This document shows positions 36,209 through 45,298 of a stretch of 64,000 nucleotides of DNA, piece after piece (within the stretch, counting starts at the first letter, position 1; every line of letters starts with the position of its first letter). The position numbers and the translations under genes are program-made. The DNA lies in assembly GCF_043641075.1 (NCBI RefSeq), contig NZ_JBHZRC010000008.1:124001-188000 (forward strand), written 5' to 3'. The notes under the pieces were generated by a model, which was not told where the DNA came from, did not search any database, and saw only the letters and a list, made by a program, of their open reading frames with translations. The DNA is from Bacillus_BD oryzisoli_A (GTDB lineage Bacteria; Bacillota; Bacilli; Bacillales; Cytobacillaceae).

Positions 36209-36241
36209 ATCGATGAATGAATGGAAAGAGGGGTTGTTAAA

Positions 36242-36694
36242 ATGAATCATGTAGAACTGCAGGCCATTAGGCCTTTACCAAATAGAGATTCTGATTGGTC
36301 ACGTGATTGGAACTTATATAAGCCTTTTTGGGAAGGAACAAGAGAAGGCAAGCTGTTTGTCCAGGAATGTACAGCTACTGGAAAGAAAATCTGGCCGCCG
36401 AGGTTTTTATCTCCATATGAACCCGGAGCTGAGGTCAAGTGGGTTGAGGTAGGAACAAGAGGGGTTATTTACACATTTAATATTGTTCATCGATCCTTTT
36501 ATCCTTATTTTAATGATCAAATCCCATATGCACTTGTTGTTGTTGATGTCGGGGATGGAGTAAGGTTTCTTGGAAATACAGTCGGAATGGACCCAACAAA
36601 AGTAAAGATAGGTATGGAAATGGAAGCGGCATTTGAAAAAGTCGATGATGAAGTCACATTGGTTCAATGGAAGCCTGTGAATGGAGGGATATAA
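36242..36694 (+). CDS. DUF35 OB-fold protein, partner of the thiolase
   Basis: A 150-residue protein with the DUF35 layout: an N-terminal helix (PFWEGTREGKLFVQEC), a rubredoxin-like region and an OB-fold (RGVIYTFNIVHRSFYPYFND, IPYALVVVDV, FLGNTVG). Only the first zinc-ribbon Cys (VQEC) is present; the others are missing (KKIWPPRFLSPY), so it probably lacks zinc. DUF35 proteins bind thiolase-like partners and channel CoA thioesters. ATG 36242 is chosen after AGAGGGG; an ATG at 36221 has no site. Confidence 0.85.
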   Translation: MNHVELQAIRPLPNRDSDWSRDWNLYKPFWEGTREGKLFVQECTATGKKIWPPRFLSPYEPGAEVKWVEVGTRGVIYTFNIVHRSFYPYFNDQIPYALVVVDVGDGVRFLGNTVGMDPTKVKIGMEMEAAFEKVDDEVTLVQWKPVNGGI

Positions 36695-36695
36695 C

Positions 36696-38024
36696 ATGAA
36701 CGTCCAACAGGATCTCTTAACTGGCATTCGCGTTCTTGATTTTACCTGGAGTGTTTCAGGCTCAACGACAACAAGAATATTGGCTTCCATGGGTGCTGAG
36801 GTCATTAAAGTAGAGTGGCCAAAGACACCTGATATGATGCGGTTTTCCATGTATGCCAAGGATGATGAGCCGGGCCTGGATAATGGAGCGTTTTTTAACA
36901 GCTTAAATGTTGGGAAACGAAGCTTTACCGTTAATATCAAATCCGCTGAAGGCATGAATATTGTGAAAGAGCTGATTCGAAAGTCAGATATTATTACAGA
37001 AAACTTTAGTGCCGGTGTGTTTGAAAAATGGGGACTGGATTATGAATCTTTGAAAGAAATCAATGAAGGAATTATCTATATGAGTATCTCCGGATTAGGC
37101 CATACGGGGAGACAAAAAAATTATGGCACATGGGGTCCGACGGCGGCTGCATTATCCGGCATGACCTATATTTCCGGCTTGCCAGATAAGCACCCTAGCG
37201 GCTGGGGCTATTCAATTTTAGACATTGTTGCTGGCTATACGGGGGCCTATTCTGTCTTAACAGCCCTACTCTATAAGAATCGGACAGGTGAAGGTCAATA
37301 TATTGATATTTCACAGGTTGAAACAGCATTGCCTTTGGTCGGTACCAACCTATTAGATTACTTTGTCAACGGCCGTTCCTCCAATAGGCCGGATTTTCCA
37401 ACAGGGAATCGTTCGACCCTTTCCGCTGATGGAAACAAATCAGATTTTAGGGGAGCGATCGCCTGCCCGCAAAATACCTATCGCTGTGCGGGTGATGGAC
37501 CGAATGATTATTGTGTCATTGCTATTTACAATGATGAGGAATGGGAACGATTCAAGGAAGCAATCGGCAAGCCCGAGTGGGCAAATGATTCGAAATTCTC
37601 AAGTTTAACAGGGCGTATTCAACATCAGGATGAGCTAGATCAACATATTGGAGAGTTTACACGCAAGCTTAGTAAGTATGCTGTAATGGAAGCATTGCAG
37701 AAATATGACTTAGTGGCTGCTGCCGTCCAACAGAATGAGGATATTGTGGAATATGACCCTCAATTAAGTTTTAGAGGCTTGTTTGAAACGGTTCAACATC
37801 CGCTCTTAGGTGAAAGATTAGTAGAAGGTGTTCCGATTAAAATGTCTCAATCATCCCCTTTTATTCGTAAATCTGCTCCACTCATGGGTGAGGATAATGA
37901 TTTTGTGTTAAAAGAAATCCTAGATTATTCAAATGAAGAAATTGAATTATTAGATACACAGGGTGTTTTCTGGCCATTGGATATGCCAAAAGAGTCGTTT
38001 AAAGCGGTCAGGCCATTATGGTAA
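36696..38024 (+). CDS. CaiB/BaiF family (class III) CoA-transferase, copy 1
   Basis: The 442-residue product matches class III CoA-transferases: GIRVLDFTWSVSGSTTTRIL at the start, ASMGAEVIKVEWPKTPDMMR, FFNSLNVGKRSFTVNIKS, YMSISGLGHTGRQK and EGQYIDISQVETAL. These enzymes move CoA between carboxylates through an aspartyl-CoA anhydride. ATG 36696 follows GGAGGG and one base after the DUF35 stop. It is in the same operon as the thiolase, so it may activate or deactivate the acid that the thiolase cleaves. Confidence 0.9.
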   Translation: MNVQQDLLTGIRVLDFTWSVSGSTTTRILASMGAEVIKVEWPKTPDMMRFSMYAKDDEPGLDNGAFFNSLNVGKRSFTVNIKSAEGMNIVKELIRKSDIITENFSAGVFEKWGLDYESLKEINEGIIYMSISGLGHTGRQKNYGTWGPTAAALSGMTYISGLPDKHPSGWGYSILDIVAGYTGAYSVLTALLYKNRTGEGQYIDISQVETALPLVGTNLLDYFVNGRSSNRPDFPTGNRSTLSADGNKSDFRGAIACPQNTYRCAGDGPNDYCVIAIYNDEEWERFKEAIGKPEWANDSKFSSLTGRIQHQDELDQHIGEFTRKLSKYAVMEALQKYDLVAAAVQQNEDIVEYDPQLSFRGLFETVQHPLLGERLVEGVPIKMSQSSPFIRKSAPLMGEDNDFVLKEILDYSNEEIELLDTQGVFWPLDMPKESFKAVRPLW

Positions 38025-38039
38025 AAGGGAGGGAGTGAA

Positions 38040-39254
38040 ATGATGGTGGAGAAGGCAGCTTTAAAAGGAATAACCGTACTTGAGATAGGAGATCAGTTGA
38101 CCCAATTTGCTGGAAAGTTACTAGCAGATATGGGAGCAGAAGTGATCAAGGTGGAGCCAAAGGAAGGTGCTCCATCAAGAAAGATAGGACCATTTTACAA
38201 AGATATTCCCGATCAAAATGGGAGCTTGTATTTTTGGAACTATAATACATCTAAGAAATCAATCACATTACAGCTCGAGACAAAAGAGGGACAGGAAAAG
38301 GTGACCCAGCTGCTTCATGATGCAGATGTTATTCTTGAGGGAAATAAACCAGGTCAAATGAAGGAATGGGGTTTGGATTACGTTACTTTGTCAAAGAGGT
38401 TTCCAACACTCGTCTATTGTTCTGTTACTCCTTTTGGCCAGGAAGGACCATGGAGTCAATACCAATCATCTGACATTGTCCAATTAGCACTAGGCGGCAT
38501 TATGGCAGTTACCGGCTATGATGATGTTCCTGACGCACCACCTATTGCCCCAACCGGTGGCCAATCCTATCATTTAGCAGGATATTTTGCCGCGATGGGA
38601 ATTGTGAGCGCCCTCTTGCATCGTGATTTTAAAAAGGAAGGCAAATTCATAGATATATCCGTTCATGATTGTGTAACGGTCTCTACTGAGATGTCTCTTC
38701 CATATTGGATTTATCAAAAGGAGCATGTCATCCGCCAAACAGGCCGGCATGCCTTACCAAATCGTTCTGTACGCTGGAATCTGAAATGTAAGGATGACAA
38801 ATACATTCTCGTTTTAAATACGTATTTGGATACAAAGCGTTGGAAAGGTTTGGTTTCTTGGCTGTCCTCCTATCAGCTTGAAGAGGATTTGGCGGACGAA
38901 AGATATGTGGATGATAAGTACCGTGCACAGCGTATGGAGCATGTAACAGATGTGTTAGAACGTTTCTGTATTCAATTTGATTCGGAATATATTTATCATA
39001 AAGCACAAAGTATCGGCCTGCCGTGGGCACCAGTCCGTGCACCGGAAGATATGATACATGATAAACATTTACGTGAGGATCGAAAGGTCTTTGCATCCGT
39101 ATATCACCCTGAGGTAAATGAATCGTTTACTTACCCAGGTGCTCCGTATAAACTCCATGAAACCCCTTGGGGTATTAGTAAGAGACCGCCATTATTAGGG
39201 GAACACAATGAGGAATACTCTATCAATCTAAGAACCTCTAATCTTTCAAACTAA
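38040..39254 (+). CDS. CaiB/BaiF family CoA-transferase, copy 2
   Basis: The 404-residue product has the same family marks: TVLEIGDQLTQFAGKLLADM, GAEVIKVEPKEGAPSRKIG, FWNYNTSKKSITLQLETKEG, YCSVTPFGQEGPWS and EGKFIDISVHDCV. It differs clearly from copy 1. Two adjacent CaiB-type genes often make the two subunits of one enzyme or serve two acids. It sits 15 bases after copy 1 with a GGGAGGG site. Confidence 0.9.
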   Translation: MMVEKAALKGITVLEIGDQLTQFAGKLLADMGAEVIKVEPKEGAPSRKIGPFYKDIPDQNGSLYFWNYNTSKKSITLQLETKEGQEKVTQLLHDADVILEGNKPGQMKEWGLDYVTLSKRFPTLVYCSVTPFGQEGPWSQYQSSDIVQLALGGIMAVTGYDDVPDAPPIAPTGGQSYHLAGYFAAMGIVSALLHRDFKKEGKFIDISVHDCVTVSTEMSLPYWIYQKEHVIRQTGRHALPNRSVRWNLKCKDDKYILVLNTYLDTKRWKGLVSWLSSYQLEEDLADERYVDDKYRAQRMEHVTDVLERFCIQFDSEYIYHKAQSIGLPWAPVRAPEDMIHDKHLREDRKVFASVYHPEVNESFTYPGAPYKLHETPWGISKRPPLLGEHNEEYSINLRTSNLSN

Positions 39255-39358
39255 TAGTGAAATTCTATTCAGTTAATGAGTTGATGGACCAGTCAACTCA
39301 TTAACTACGGAGATTTTGGTATTGCTTGATGTGTTTGAAAATAAAGGGGGGTAACTTC

Positions 39359-40735
39359 GTGGGGATAGTCATTTCATGGATGAATCAGTATGTATATATT
39401 CTGTACACCCTTACCTTTACCCTTTACATAGTTACGATTTTTGTACCGAACGAAGAGCTCCAGTACGTGATTGGCGTTATGGCCATTCTGCTCATCCTGA
39501 TCTCGTTCAAGGGAGCAAGTACACTCTTTAAAATTCTCTGCCTCATTTTTAGTTTTACAGGACTTCTATTTTATATGAATGCCGGCCTGCCTATCGTTCA
39601 TCTTCCGTTGTATATGTCTTCAAACATGTCCCTTCTTTCTTTGTTAACCGTGCTTCCCTTGATGACAAGTGTAGTACATGCAGGCCGATTTGATCGAAGG
39701 CTCAATGAATTAATGAAAGGGAAAGTAGAGAATTTAGGAAATCTATATGTTAGGAGTTCGATGACAACCTATCTATTAACAGGATTTATTAATATATCTG
39801 CCTTAACCCTATCGCAGGAGGTATTACAAGCAAGCCTGCAAAATATCCCGCAAAAAACAAGGAAAATCTTTATTAGTAAGACGACACTTAGAGCATTAGC
39901 TGTTGCATTAATCTGGAGCCCGACAGAGATTATCGTGGCCATAACGGTGGATTCAACCGGTATCAGTTATTTATCCTTATTGCCCTGGCTGTTACTCTGC
40001 TCCTTACTTGTCATTTCTCTTGATTGGATTATCGGGAATAGAAGCTTTCGCTCGATAAACGTTGCACACGATGAAGGGGTAAATCAAAAGATACATGCCA
40101 AGAAAATGGTCATTCAAATCATGAAATTAGTGATGGCTTTAGCCATTTTTTTATTCGTTGTGGTGCTGACAGGGAGCCTTTTGCAACTGAGTTTTATTTT
40201 ATCTGTAGCCATTGTGATTCCGGTGTTCTCTCTAAGCTGGGCGCTTCTTTTGAAGAGATGGAAGAGCTTTAAGGTAGTTGGTTGGAGGAATTGGAGGGAA
40301 CGTACAAATAAAATGCAGAATTTTATTGTCCTGTTTCTTTCTCTTTCACTCTTTTCCAACAGTTTAAGTAAGACTTCCTTTCATGATGTGATAAAGGCGC
40401 CGTTTCTTGCCTTTAGTGAATATCCCATACTGATTTTAATTTTTATTCAGGTTGTTTTTTTACTGGGCGGGTTAATCGGTGTACATGCAATCGCCACGAT
40501 AGGGGTTTTATTTGACGTAATCCAACCTCTATATGGGGTGATCAATCCGGTTAGTATTGGAATCGTGGTAATCACAAGTGCACTGGCTACCGCAACTGTT
40601 GGAGCCTATGGGGTTACGGTTACCATGACTTCTGTGGCAACCCAGCAAAACCCCTACCGGATTACGTTACATAATTTGCCTTTCTCCTTACTTTTCGGAG
40701 CCATTGGCATATCAATCGGTTATTTTCTTTTGTAA
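39359..40735 (+). CDS. Polytopic membrane protein of unknown family, possible transporter
   Basis: The 458-residue protein has about eleven or twelve membrane helices and a cytosolic basic loop near residues 120-130 and 305-320 (KRWKSFKVVGWRNWRER). The centre contains LIWSPTEIIVAITVDSTG and the end ALATATVGAYGVTVTMTSVA, features that look like paired re-entrant loops of ion-transporter-type carriers. I cannot name the family. The GTG at 39359 follows AAAGGGGGG. Its place between CoA-transferase and M19 genes suggests import or export of the pathway compound. Confidence 0.65.
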   Translation: MGIVISWMNQYVYILYTLTFTLYIVTIFVPNEELQYVIGVMAILLILISFKGASTLFKILCLIFSFTGLLFYMNAGLPIVHLPLYMSSNMSLLSLLTVLPLMTSVVHAGRFDRRLNELMKGKVENLGNLYVRSSMTTYLLTGFINISALTLSQEVLQASLQNIPQKTRKIFISKTTLRALAVALIWSPTEIIVAITVDSTGISYLSLLPWLLLCSLLVISLDWIIGNRSFRSINVAHDEGVNQKIHAKKMVIQIMKLVMALAIFLFVVVLTGSLLQLSFILSVAIVIPVFSLSWALLLKRWKSFKVVGWRNWRERTNKMQNFIVLFLSLSLFSNSLSKTSFHDVIKAPFLAFSEYPILILIFIQVVFLLGGLIGVHAIATIGVLFDVIQPLYGVINPVSIGIVVITSALATATVGAYGVTVTMTSVATQQNPYRITLHNLPFSLLFGAIGISIGYFLL

Positions 40736-40765
40736 TTTTTTATAAACTTCTTTGGAGGTAGAAAT

Positions 40766-42001
40766 ATGGTGATGACGCCGCAAAAAAGTGAAGTGAAAGG
40801 CAGGATTGGAAAGCAATTTGATGGATATCAATCCTTTCAATACTTAACTCCTGGAAAGGATTATAAGCCGGTTCAACTGCCACAGTCAGAGAAATATCGG
40901 CAGACAGTAGAGATAAAGCTTAGAGAGGATCAGGAAAGGGTTTTTGAGACTCTATTAAAATACTACCCGATTGTCTCTCTTAGGGATCATGGTTTTGTGG
41001 TCCCCAAGAACCAGGAGGACATTATTCCTTATTGTCGCCAACTCCACACAGCATTTGACTATGAAGGGCTGGCCTTATCCGGAGTAGACGTGTTATTCGA
41101 GAACTTTATGGATGGAATCTCCATTCTGACCTCATCAAATGGCTTAAAGTGGGATGATGTCATTTTAACATTAGGAATACGCTATTGTGATATGGCAAAA
41201 CAGGATACCGTTTATATTGCCCGAAATTATCAAGATTTGTTGGATGCAAAAGGGTCAAATCGAATGGCCATTCTGCCTTCATTGGAAGCAGCAAGTATTT
41301 TAGAAAATGAAGTGGATCGTGTTGATGTTTTATATGGTCTAGGGATCCGATGTCTGGGGATTACCTATAATGAAGCCAATACATTAGGCTCTGGTTTAAT
41401 GGAAAAACAGGACGGTGGGTTAACAAGATTCGGCTATAAGGTCGTGGAAAGAATGAACACCTTGGGGATGGTCATTGATATCTCGCATTGCGGGGATCAG
41501 ACAAGCCTGGACGTGATTGGGGCAAGTGACGTACCGGTGTTTATTACACATGCGGGTGCGCGAGCGGTTTGGAATTCCCCAAGAATGAAATCGGATGAGG
41601 TATTAAAGGCCTGTGCAGAAAAGGGAGGCGTTATCGGGGTTTGTGCAGCACCCAATACGACTCTCTCAGCAAAGAACCCAAATGAACATACGATAGAGTC
41701 TGTTATGGAGCATCTGGAGTATTTAATTGACCTTGTTGGGGTCGACCATGTGGGGCTAGGTCCTGATACGTTCTTTGGAGATCATGTGGGATTACAGCAT
41801 GCATTTGATGATCTGTTGTCCCTTAGTGAATCGCATGGGGAACATTTCGAGGAATCCTCCTGTGTGATAGGATTGGAAAATCCAACCGAGGCCACGAAAA
41901 ATATGATGAAATGGATGATTACACAAAACTATAGCATTCACGATATTCAAAAGATCATTGGCGGCAATGCATTGCGGGTTTTACAAGATATATTAACTTA
42001 A
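40766..42001 (+). CDS. M19 (renal dipeptidase-like) metallohydrolase, divergent, copy 2
   Basis: A 411-residue paralogue of the gene at 15578 (by eye about three quarters identical). It keeps LPSLEAASIL, DISHCGDQT, ITHAGARAVWNSPRMKSD and HVGLGPDTF, and shares the same replacement of the N-terminal HxD by SLRDHGF. The ATG follows TTGGAGGT. It ends the thiolase/CoA-transferase operon before a terminator. Two such copies in one island suggest a key step, perhaps amide hydrolysis. Confidence 0.83.
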   Translation: MVMTPQKSEVKGRIGKQFDGYQSFQYLTPGKDYKPVQLPQSEKYRQTVEIKLREDQERVFETLLKYYPIVSLRDHGFVVPKNQEDIIPYCRQLHTAFDYEGLALSGVDVLFENFMDGISILTSSNGLKWDDVILTLGIRYCDMAKQDTVYIARNYQDLLDAKGSNRMAILPSLEAASILENEVDRVDVLYGLGIRCLGITYNEANTLGSGLMEKQDGGLTRFGYKVVERMNTLGMVIDISHCGDQTSLDVIGASDVPVFITHAGARAVWNSPRMKSDEVLKACAEKGGVIGVCAAPNTTLSAKNPNEHTIESVMEHLEYLIDLVGVDHVGLGPDTFFGDHVGLQHAFDDLLSLSESHGEHFEESSCVIGLENPTEATKNMMKWMITQNYSIHDIQKIIGGNALRVLQDILT

Positions 42002-42022
42002 TCGGAATCATGATCAAAGTAA

Positions 42023-42053
42023 GAACATCTCTATTTTATAGGGATGTTTTTTG
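42023..42053 (+). terminator. Terminator after M19 copy 2
   Basis: AACATC/GATGTT with an inner CTAT/ATAG stem, followed by TTTT. Confidence 0.7.
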
Positions 42054-42195
42054 TGTGTATGAAGTTAGATGAATGGATATTCGTGGACCCGAAGGGAAGA
42101 TAATCAGTATTTTAAAATAGCTTGTAAAGGGCATATTTTATCCCAACTCTAAATTAACTTTTAAAATTACTATATGTTTAGGTTATAAAAAAAGA

Positions 42196-42223
42196 ATTTT
42201 CCCTACCTAAAGCTACATTGTTT
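42196..42223. promoter_or_regulatory. Upstream box shared by three island promoters (Rieske 1)
   Basis: TTTTCCCTACCTAA, then CATTGTTT. Comparable boxes occur at 34894-34920 and about 46858-46882, each 34-38 bases before an island palindrome. Confidence 0.45.
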
Positions 42224-42260
42224 GAAAAACGATAATTGATTAGTATAAAACTACTATTTA

Positions 42261-42275
42261 AATATTCAGAATTAT
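42261..42275. promoter_or_regulatory. Island palindrome, site F (Rieske 1)
   Basis: AATATTCAGAATTAT lies 24 bases before the ATG and just downstream of a TAGTATAAA -10-like element (42241-42249). This position suits repression or control near the transcript start. Confidence 0.55.
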
Positions 42276-42298
42276 CATAAAAAGTTAGGGGGCTTTAC

Positions 42299-43573
42299 AT
42301 GTTATCAAAAACAGATAATCAGTTGTTAACTCGTACAGGACCAGGTACACCAACGGGTGAATTATTTCGCCGCTATTGGATTCCGGCCCTTTGTTCCGAT
42401 GAACTGGATCAAGACGGGAAGCCAAAACGTGTGAAATTATTAGGTGAAGATTTAATTGCGTTTCGCGACTCGCATGGTGAAGTGGGTCTAATGGATGAAG
42501 CCTGTCCTCATAGAGGAACATCCTTGTATTACGGAATCAATAATGGCTGTGGTTTAACCTGTATGTATCACGGATGGAAATTTGATGTAGATGGCCATTG
42601 TGTTGATATTCCATCAGAGCCAACTGACAAACTAAAGAAATCAATAAAATTAAAGTCATATCCTATCCATGAGCAAAACGGTATTATTTGGACTTATATG
42701 GGTCCTAAAGAAAAGATGCCACCTGTACCAAACTTTTATTGGATGAAGCTTCCGCAGGAAAATTTAATGGCTGAACGAGTGTGGCAGGACTGTAATTATC
42801 TTCAAGTAATAGAAAATGATTTAGATTTTGTCCATGCCGCCTTTCTACATAAAGCCCTCATTAATCAAGATATACAAGAGAATGTCTTATGTACGGATTT
42901 AGGGATTAATCCTGATCATCCGTTAGTGAAAAATCCTCCAGTAAAGCAGGCTGTACAGGATACCAATTACGGAAAACGTTGTGTGGCAGTGGGGATTGGG
43001 GACGAGGTAAATAACGCTTATATGGAAATTCATTATATTTTCCCGTTTTATTCCTATCCACCAAGGTTTGCAGGTGAAGATGGAATGTTCCATGCGTTTA
43101 TCCCTCGAGATGATGAAAGCACATGGAGCTGGGATATCCAGTTTGCTCATCATAATCCAATTGATGTCGAAACACAACATATTCGAAGAGGTTTATTAGT
43201 GGATGAAAACCATCGAAAGTTACGGAATGTAGAGAATGACTATGAACAGGATCAAACCTTGATGAAGACACTTAACTTTAGCGGAATTCGCGGTATTGCC
43301 ACACAGGACCACGCTGCGACTGAGAGTATGGGAACCATTGTTGATCGTTCTACGGAACATTTAGGGACAAGTGATCTTCCGATAATTCATATGCGGAAAA
43401 TGCTGTTGGATACTGTTAACGATTTACAAGAGGGGAAAGATCCATTGACACTTGAAAATCAGTCACTGCAAACGTTACTGAGCGAGGGGCTCTATGCACC
43501 GAAGGAGAAGTCCTGGCAAGAAGCATTTCCGTTAAAAGAAAGATTTGATAAAAGTTCTAATGTCATGAAGTAA
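42299..43573 (+). CDS. Rieske non-heme iron oxygenase, phthalate/phenoxybenzoate-dioxygenase-like, copy 1
   Basis: The 424-residue product has a Rieske domain with C69-P-H71 and C88-x2-H91 (ACPHRGTSLYYG, CMYHGWKF) and a catalytic domain with ENDLDFVHAAFLH (H179, H184 bind the mononuclear iron). It starts MLSKTDNQLLTRTGPGTP, as do single-subunit ring or ether-cleaving oxygenases of the PobA/phthalate group. It hydroxylates or demethylates an aromatic substrate and needs a ferredoxin-type donor; the protein at 51659 is a candidate. It leads the operon with TRAP system 2. Confidence 0.92.
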   Translation: MLSKTDNQLLTRTGPGTPTGELFRRYWIPALCSDELDQDGKPKRVKLLGEDLIAFRDSHGEVGLMDEACPHRGTSLYYGINNGCGLTCMYHGWKFDVDGHCVDIPSEPTDKLKKSIKLKSYPIHEQNGIIWTYMGPKEKMPPVPNFYWMKLPQENLMAERVWQDCNYLQVIENDLDFVHAAFLHKALINQDIQENVLCTDLGINPDHPLVKNPPVKQAVQDTNYGKRCVAVGIGDEVNNAYMEIHYIFPFYSYPPRFAGEDGMFHAFIPRDDESTWSWDIQFAHHNPIDVETQHIRRGLLVDENHRKLRNVENDYEQDQTLMKTLNFSGIRGIATQDHAATESMGTIVDRSTEHLGTSDLPIIHMRKMLLDTVNDLQEGKDPLTLENQSLQTLLSEGLYAPKEKSWQEAFPLKERFDKSSNVMK

Positions 43574-43635
43574 AAATGTCCATTTGTAAGGTTCTTAATG
43601 TTATCTAAAAAATTAATCGTCAGGAGAGAAGAAAT

Positions 43636-44661
43636 ATGAAAAAATGGCCCATAGCAATACTTACGATTGTACTGCTCACATTTACAATCCTTGCTGGTTG
43701 TTCTTCAGGTTCAAGCAAAGAAGCAAGCAGCAGCGGTGGAGATGCTAAATCCAAGGAGACACAAACATTGAAGCTGATTTCCTTTTTATCAGTGGATCAT
43801 ATGCTGACAAAAGAAATTATCCCGATGTGGATCGATATGGTTGAAAAGGAATTAGACGGTGAAGTGAAAATTGAATGGACTGGCGGTCCGGAATCCATCC
43901 CTGCAACTGAACAATTTAATGCGGTGAAAAATGGTTTGGTTGATATTAATTTCAATGCCTCATCACAATTTTCAAACCTGATGCCTGAATCAGATTCAAT
44001 GCTAATGTCACCCTTTACACCAGCAGAAGAAAGAGAAAATGGTTATTTTGATTACTTAGGCCAATTGTTTGAAAAGAATGGTGTTGTCTATTTAGGACGT
44101 TGGTTAAGTGAAGAACCGTTCTACTTCTGGAGTAATAAAGAAGTTACTAGCTTGGCAGAATTAAAGGGTGCTAAATTCCGTTCAAACCCGATTTATCATG
44201 GAACGATGGATCAATTGGGAATGGTACAGGTTGACGTACACCCATCTGATGTATATACATCACTCGAAAGAAATCTAGTAGAAGGATTTGGATTTACATT
44301 ATTGGGACCAAGAGAGAGCGGATGGACTGAAATTACGAAATACGTGATCGATGAACCATTCTTAAATCAAAATACGATGATCATGATTAATCCTAATTCA
44401 TTTAACGGCTTATCTGACGAAGCACAGAAGAAAATGATTGAAGTAACAGCAAAATTTGAAACGGAAATGGCAAAATATTTTAAAGAAAAGAATGAAGAAG
44501 AATGGAATGCCCTTAAAGAGGACGGGGTAAAAGTAATTGATATTAGTCAGAAGGATCGTGATTTATTACAAAAGCATATCAAAGAACAGACATGGAAATC
44601 GCTAGAGCAGAATATTGATAAAGCTACTGTCAAGGAATTAAAGGAGCTGTTAAATAAATAA
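43636..44661 (+). CDS. TRAP substrate-binding lipoprotein, DctP type, system 2
   Basis: A lipoprotein signal (TFTILAGCSS) and Ser/Lys-rich linker precede a DctP fold of 341 residues in all. Marks are FNAVKNGLVDINFNASSQF, SLAELKGAKFRSNPIYHG (the Arg that binds carboxylate), and VHPSDVYTSLERNLVEGFG. It delivers its ligand to the permease pair at 44721-46606. It is only distantly like DctP of system 1, so the two systems probably take different acids. Confidence 0.9.
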   Translation: MKKWPIAILTIVLLTFTILAGCSSGSSKEASSSGGDAKSKETQTLKLISFLSVDHMLTKEIIPMWIDMVEKELDGEVKIEWTGGPESIPATEQFNAVKNGLVDINFNASSQFSNLMPESDSMLMSPFTPAEERENGYFDYLGQLFEKNGVVYLGRWLSEEPFYFWSNKEVTSLAELKGAKFRSNPIYHGTMDQLGMVQVDVHPSDVYTSLERNLVEGFGFTLLGPRESGWTEITKYVIDEPFLNQNTMIMINPNSFNGLSDEAQKKMIEVTAKFETEMAKYFKEKNEEEWNALKEDGVKVIDISQKDRDLLQKHIKEQTWKSLEQNIDKATVKELKELLNK

Positions 44662-44720
44662 ACTCTCTATGAAAAGGGATAGTTACTATCCCTTTTCAAT
44701 TAATAGAAGGAGGCGGTAGT

Positions 44721-45284
44721 TTGAAAACATTCTTTAAGTGGTTAGATAAGATTGAAAATATATTCGCCGCTATTGGGATGTGGATGATTGCTTTCATGAT
44801 GGGCCTAGTTGTCTTTGAAGTCATCATACGTAATTTATTCAATTATTCTTTTGGCTGGTCGATTGATTACACAAGCTATGCACTGTTATACATTGCCTTT
44901 CTAGGAGCTGCATGGTTGTTACGTGAGGGTGGCCATGTTTCGGTAAACATACTCGAGGAATATCTGCAGGAAAAAAGTATTAAATTTCTAGATTACATTA
45001 TTGTTATTTCCGGGATCCTATTAAGTCTTGTCTTAGTATATTACGGTATAGGTGTTACATGGGATTTGTATAGTAACGATGTAAGGAGCCTCTCAGTCGT
45101 AAAAACCCCGCTTGCCTATGTAGTAATGATTATTCCGATTGGGAGTCTGTTATTGCTGTTTGAATTTTTCCGTAAAGGATATTTGTTAGTGACAGTTAAG
45201 GTTCCGGCTGAAACCATCGATACGAAGAAAGCAACTACCAATATCAATAGGGATGTAAGTATTAACCCTAAAACAAATGTATAA
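44721..45284 (+). CDS. TRAP transporter small permease, DctQ type, system 2
   Basis: A 187-residue four-helix protein with MWMIAFMMGLVVFEVIIRN, FGWSIDYTSYALLYIAFLGA, WLLREGGHVSVNIL and a last helix IPIGSLLLLFEFFRKG. The pattern is classical for DctQ. The start is TTG after GAAGGAGGCGG. It sits between dctP and dctM genes in the P-Q-M order usual for TRAP loci. Confidence 0.9.
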   Translation: MKTFFKWLDKIENIFAAIGMWMIAFMMGLVVFEVIIRNLFNYSFGWSIDYTSYALLYIAFLGAAWLLREGGHVSVNILEEYLQEKSIKFLDYIIVISGILLSLVLVYYGIGVTWDLYSNDVRSLSVVKTPLAYVVMIIPIGSLLLLFEFFRKGYLLVTVKVPAETIDTKKATTNINRDVSINPKTNV

Positions 45285-45298
45285 GAGGTGGTGAAGGT

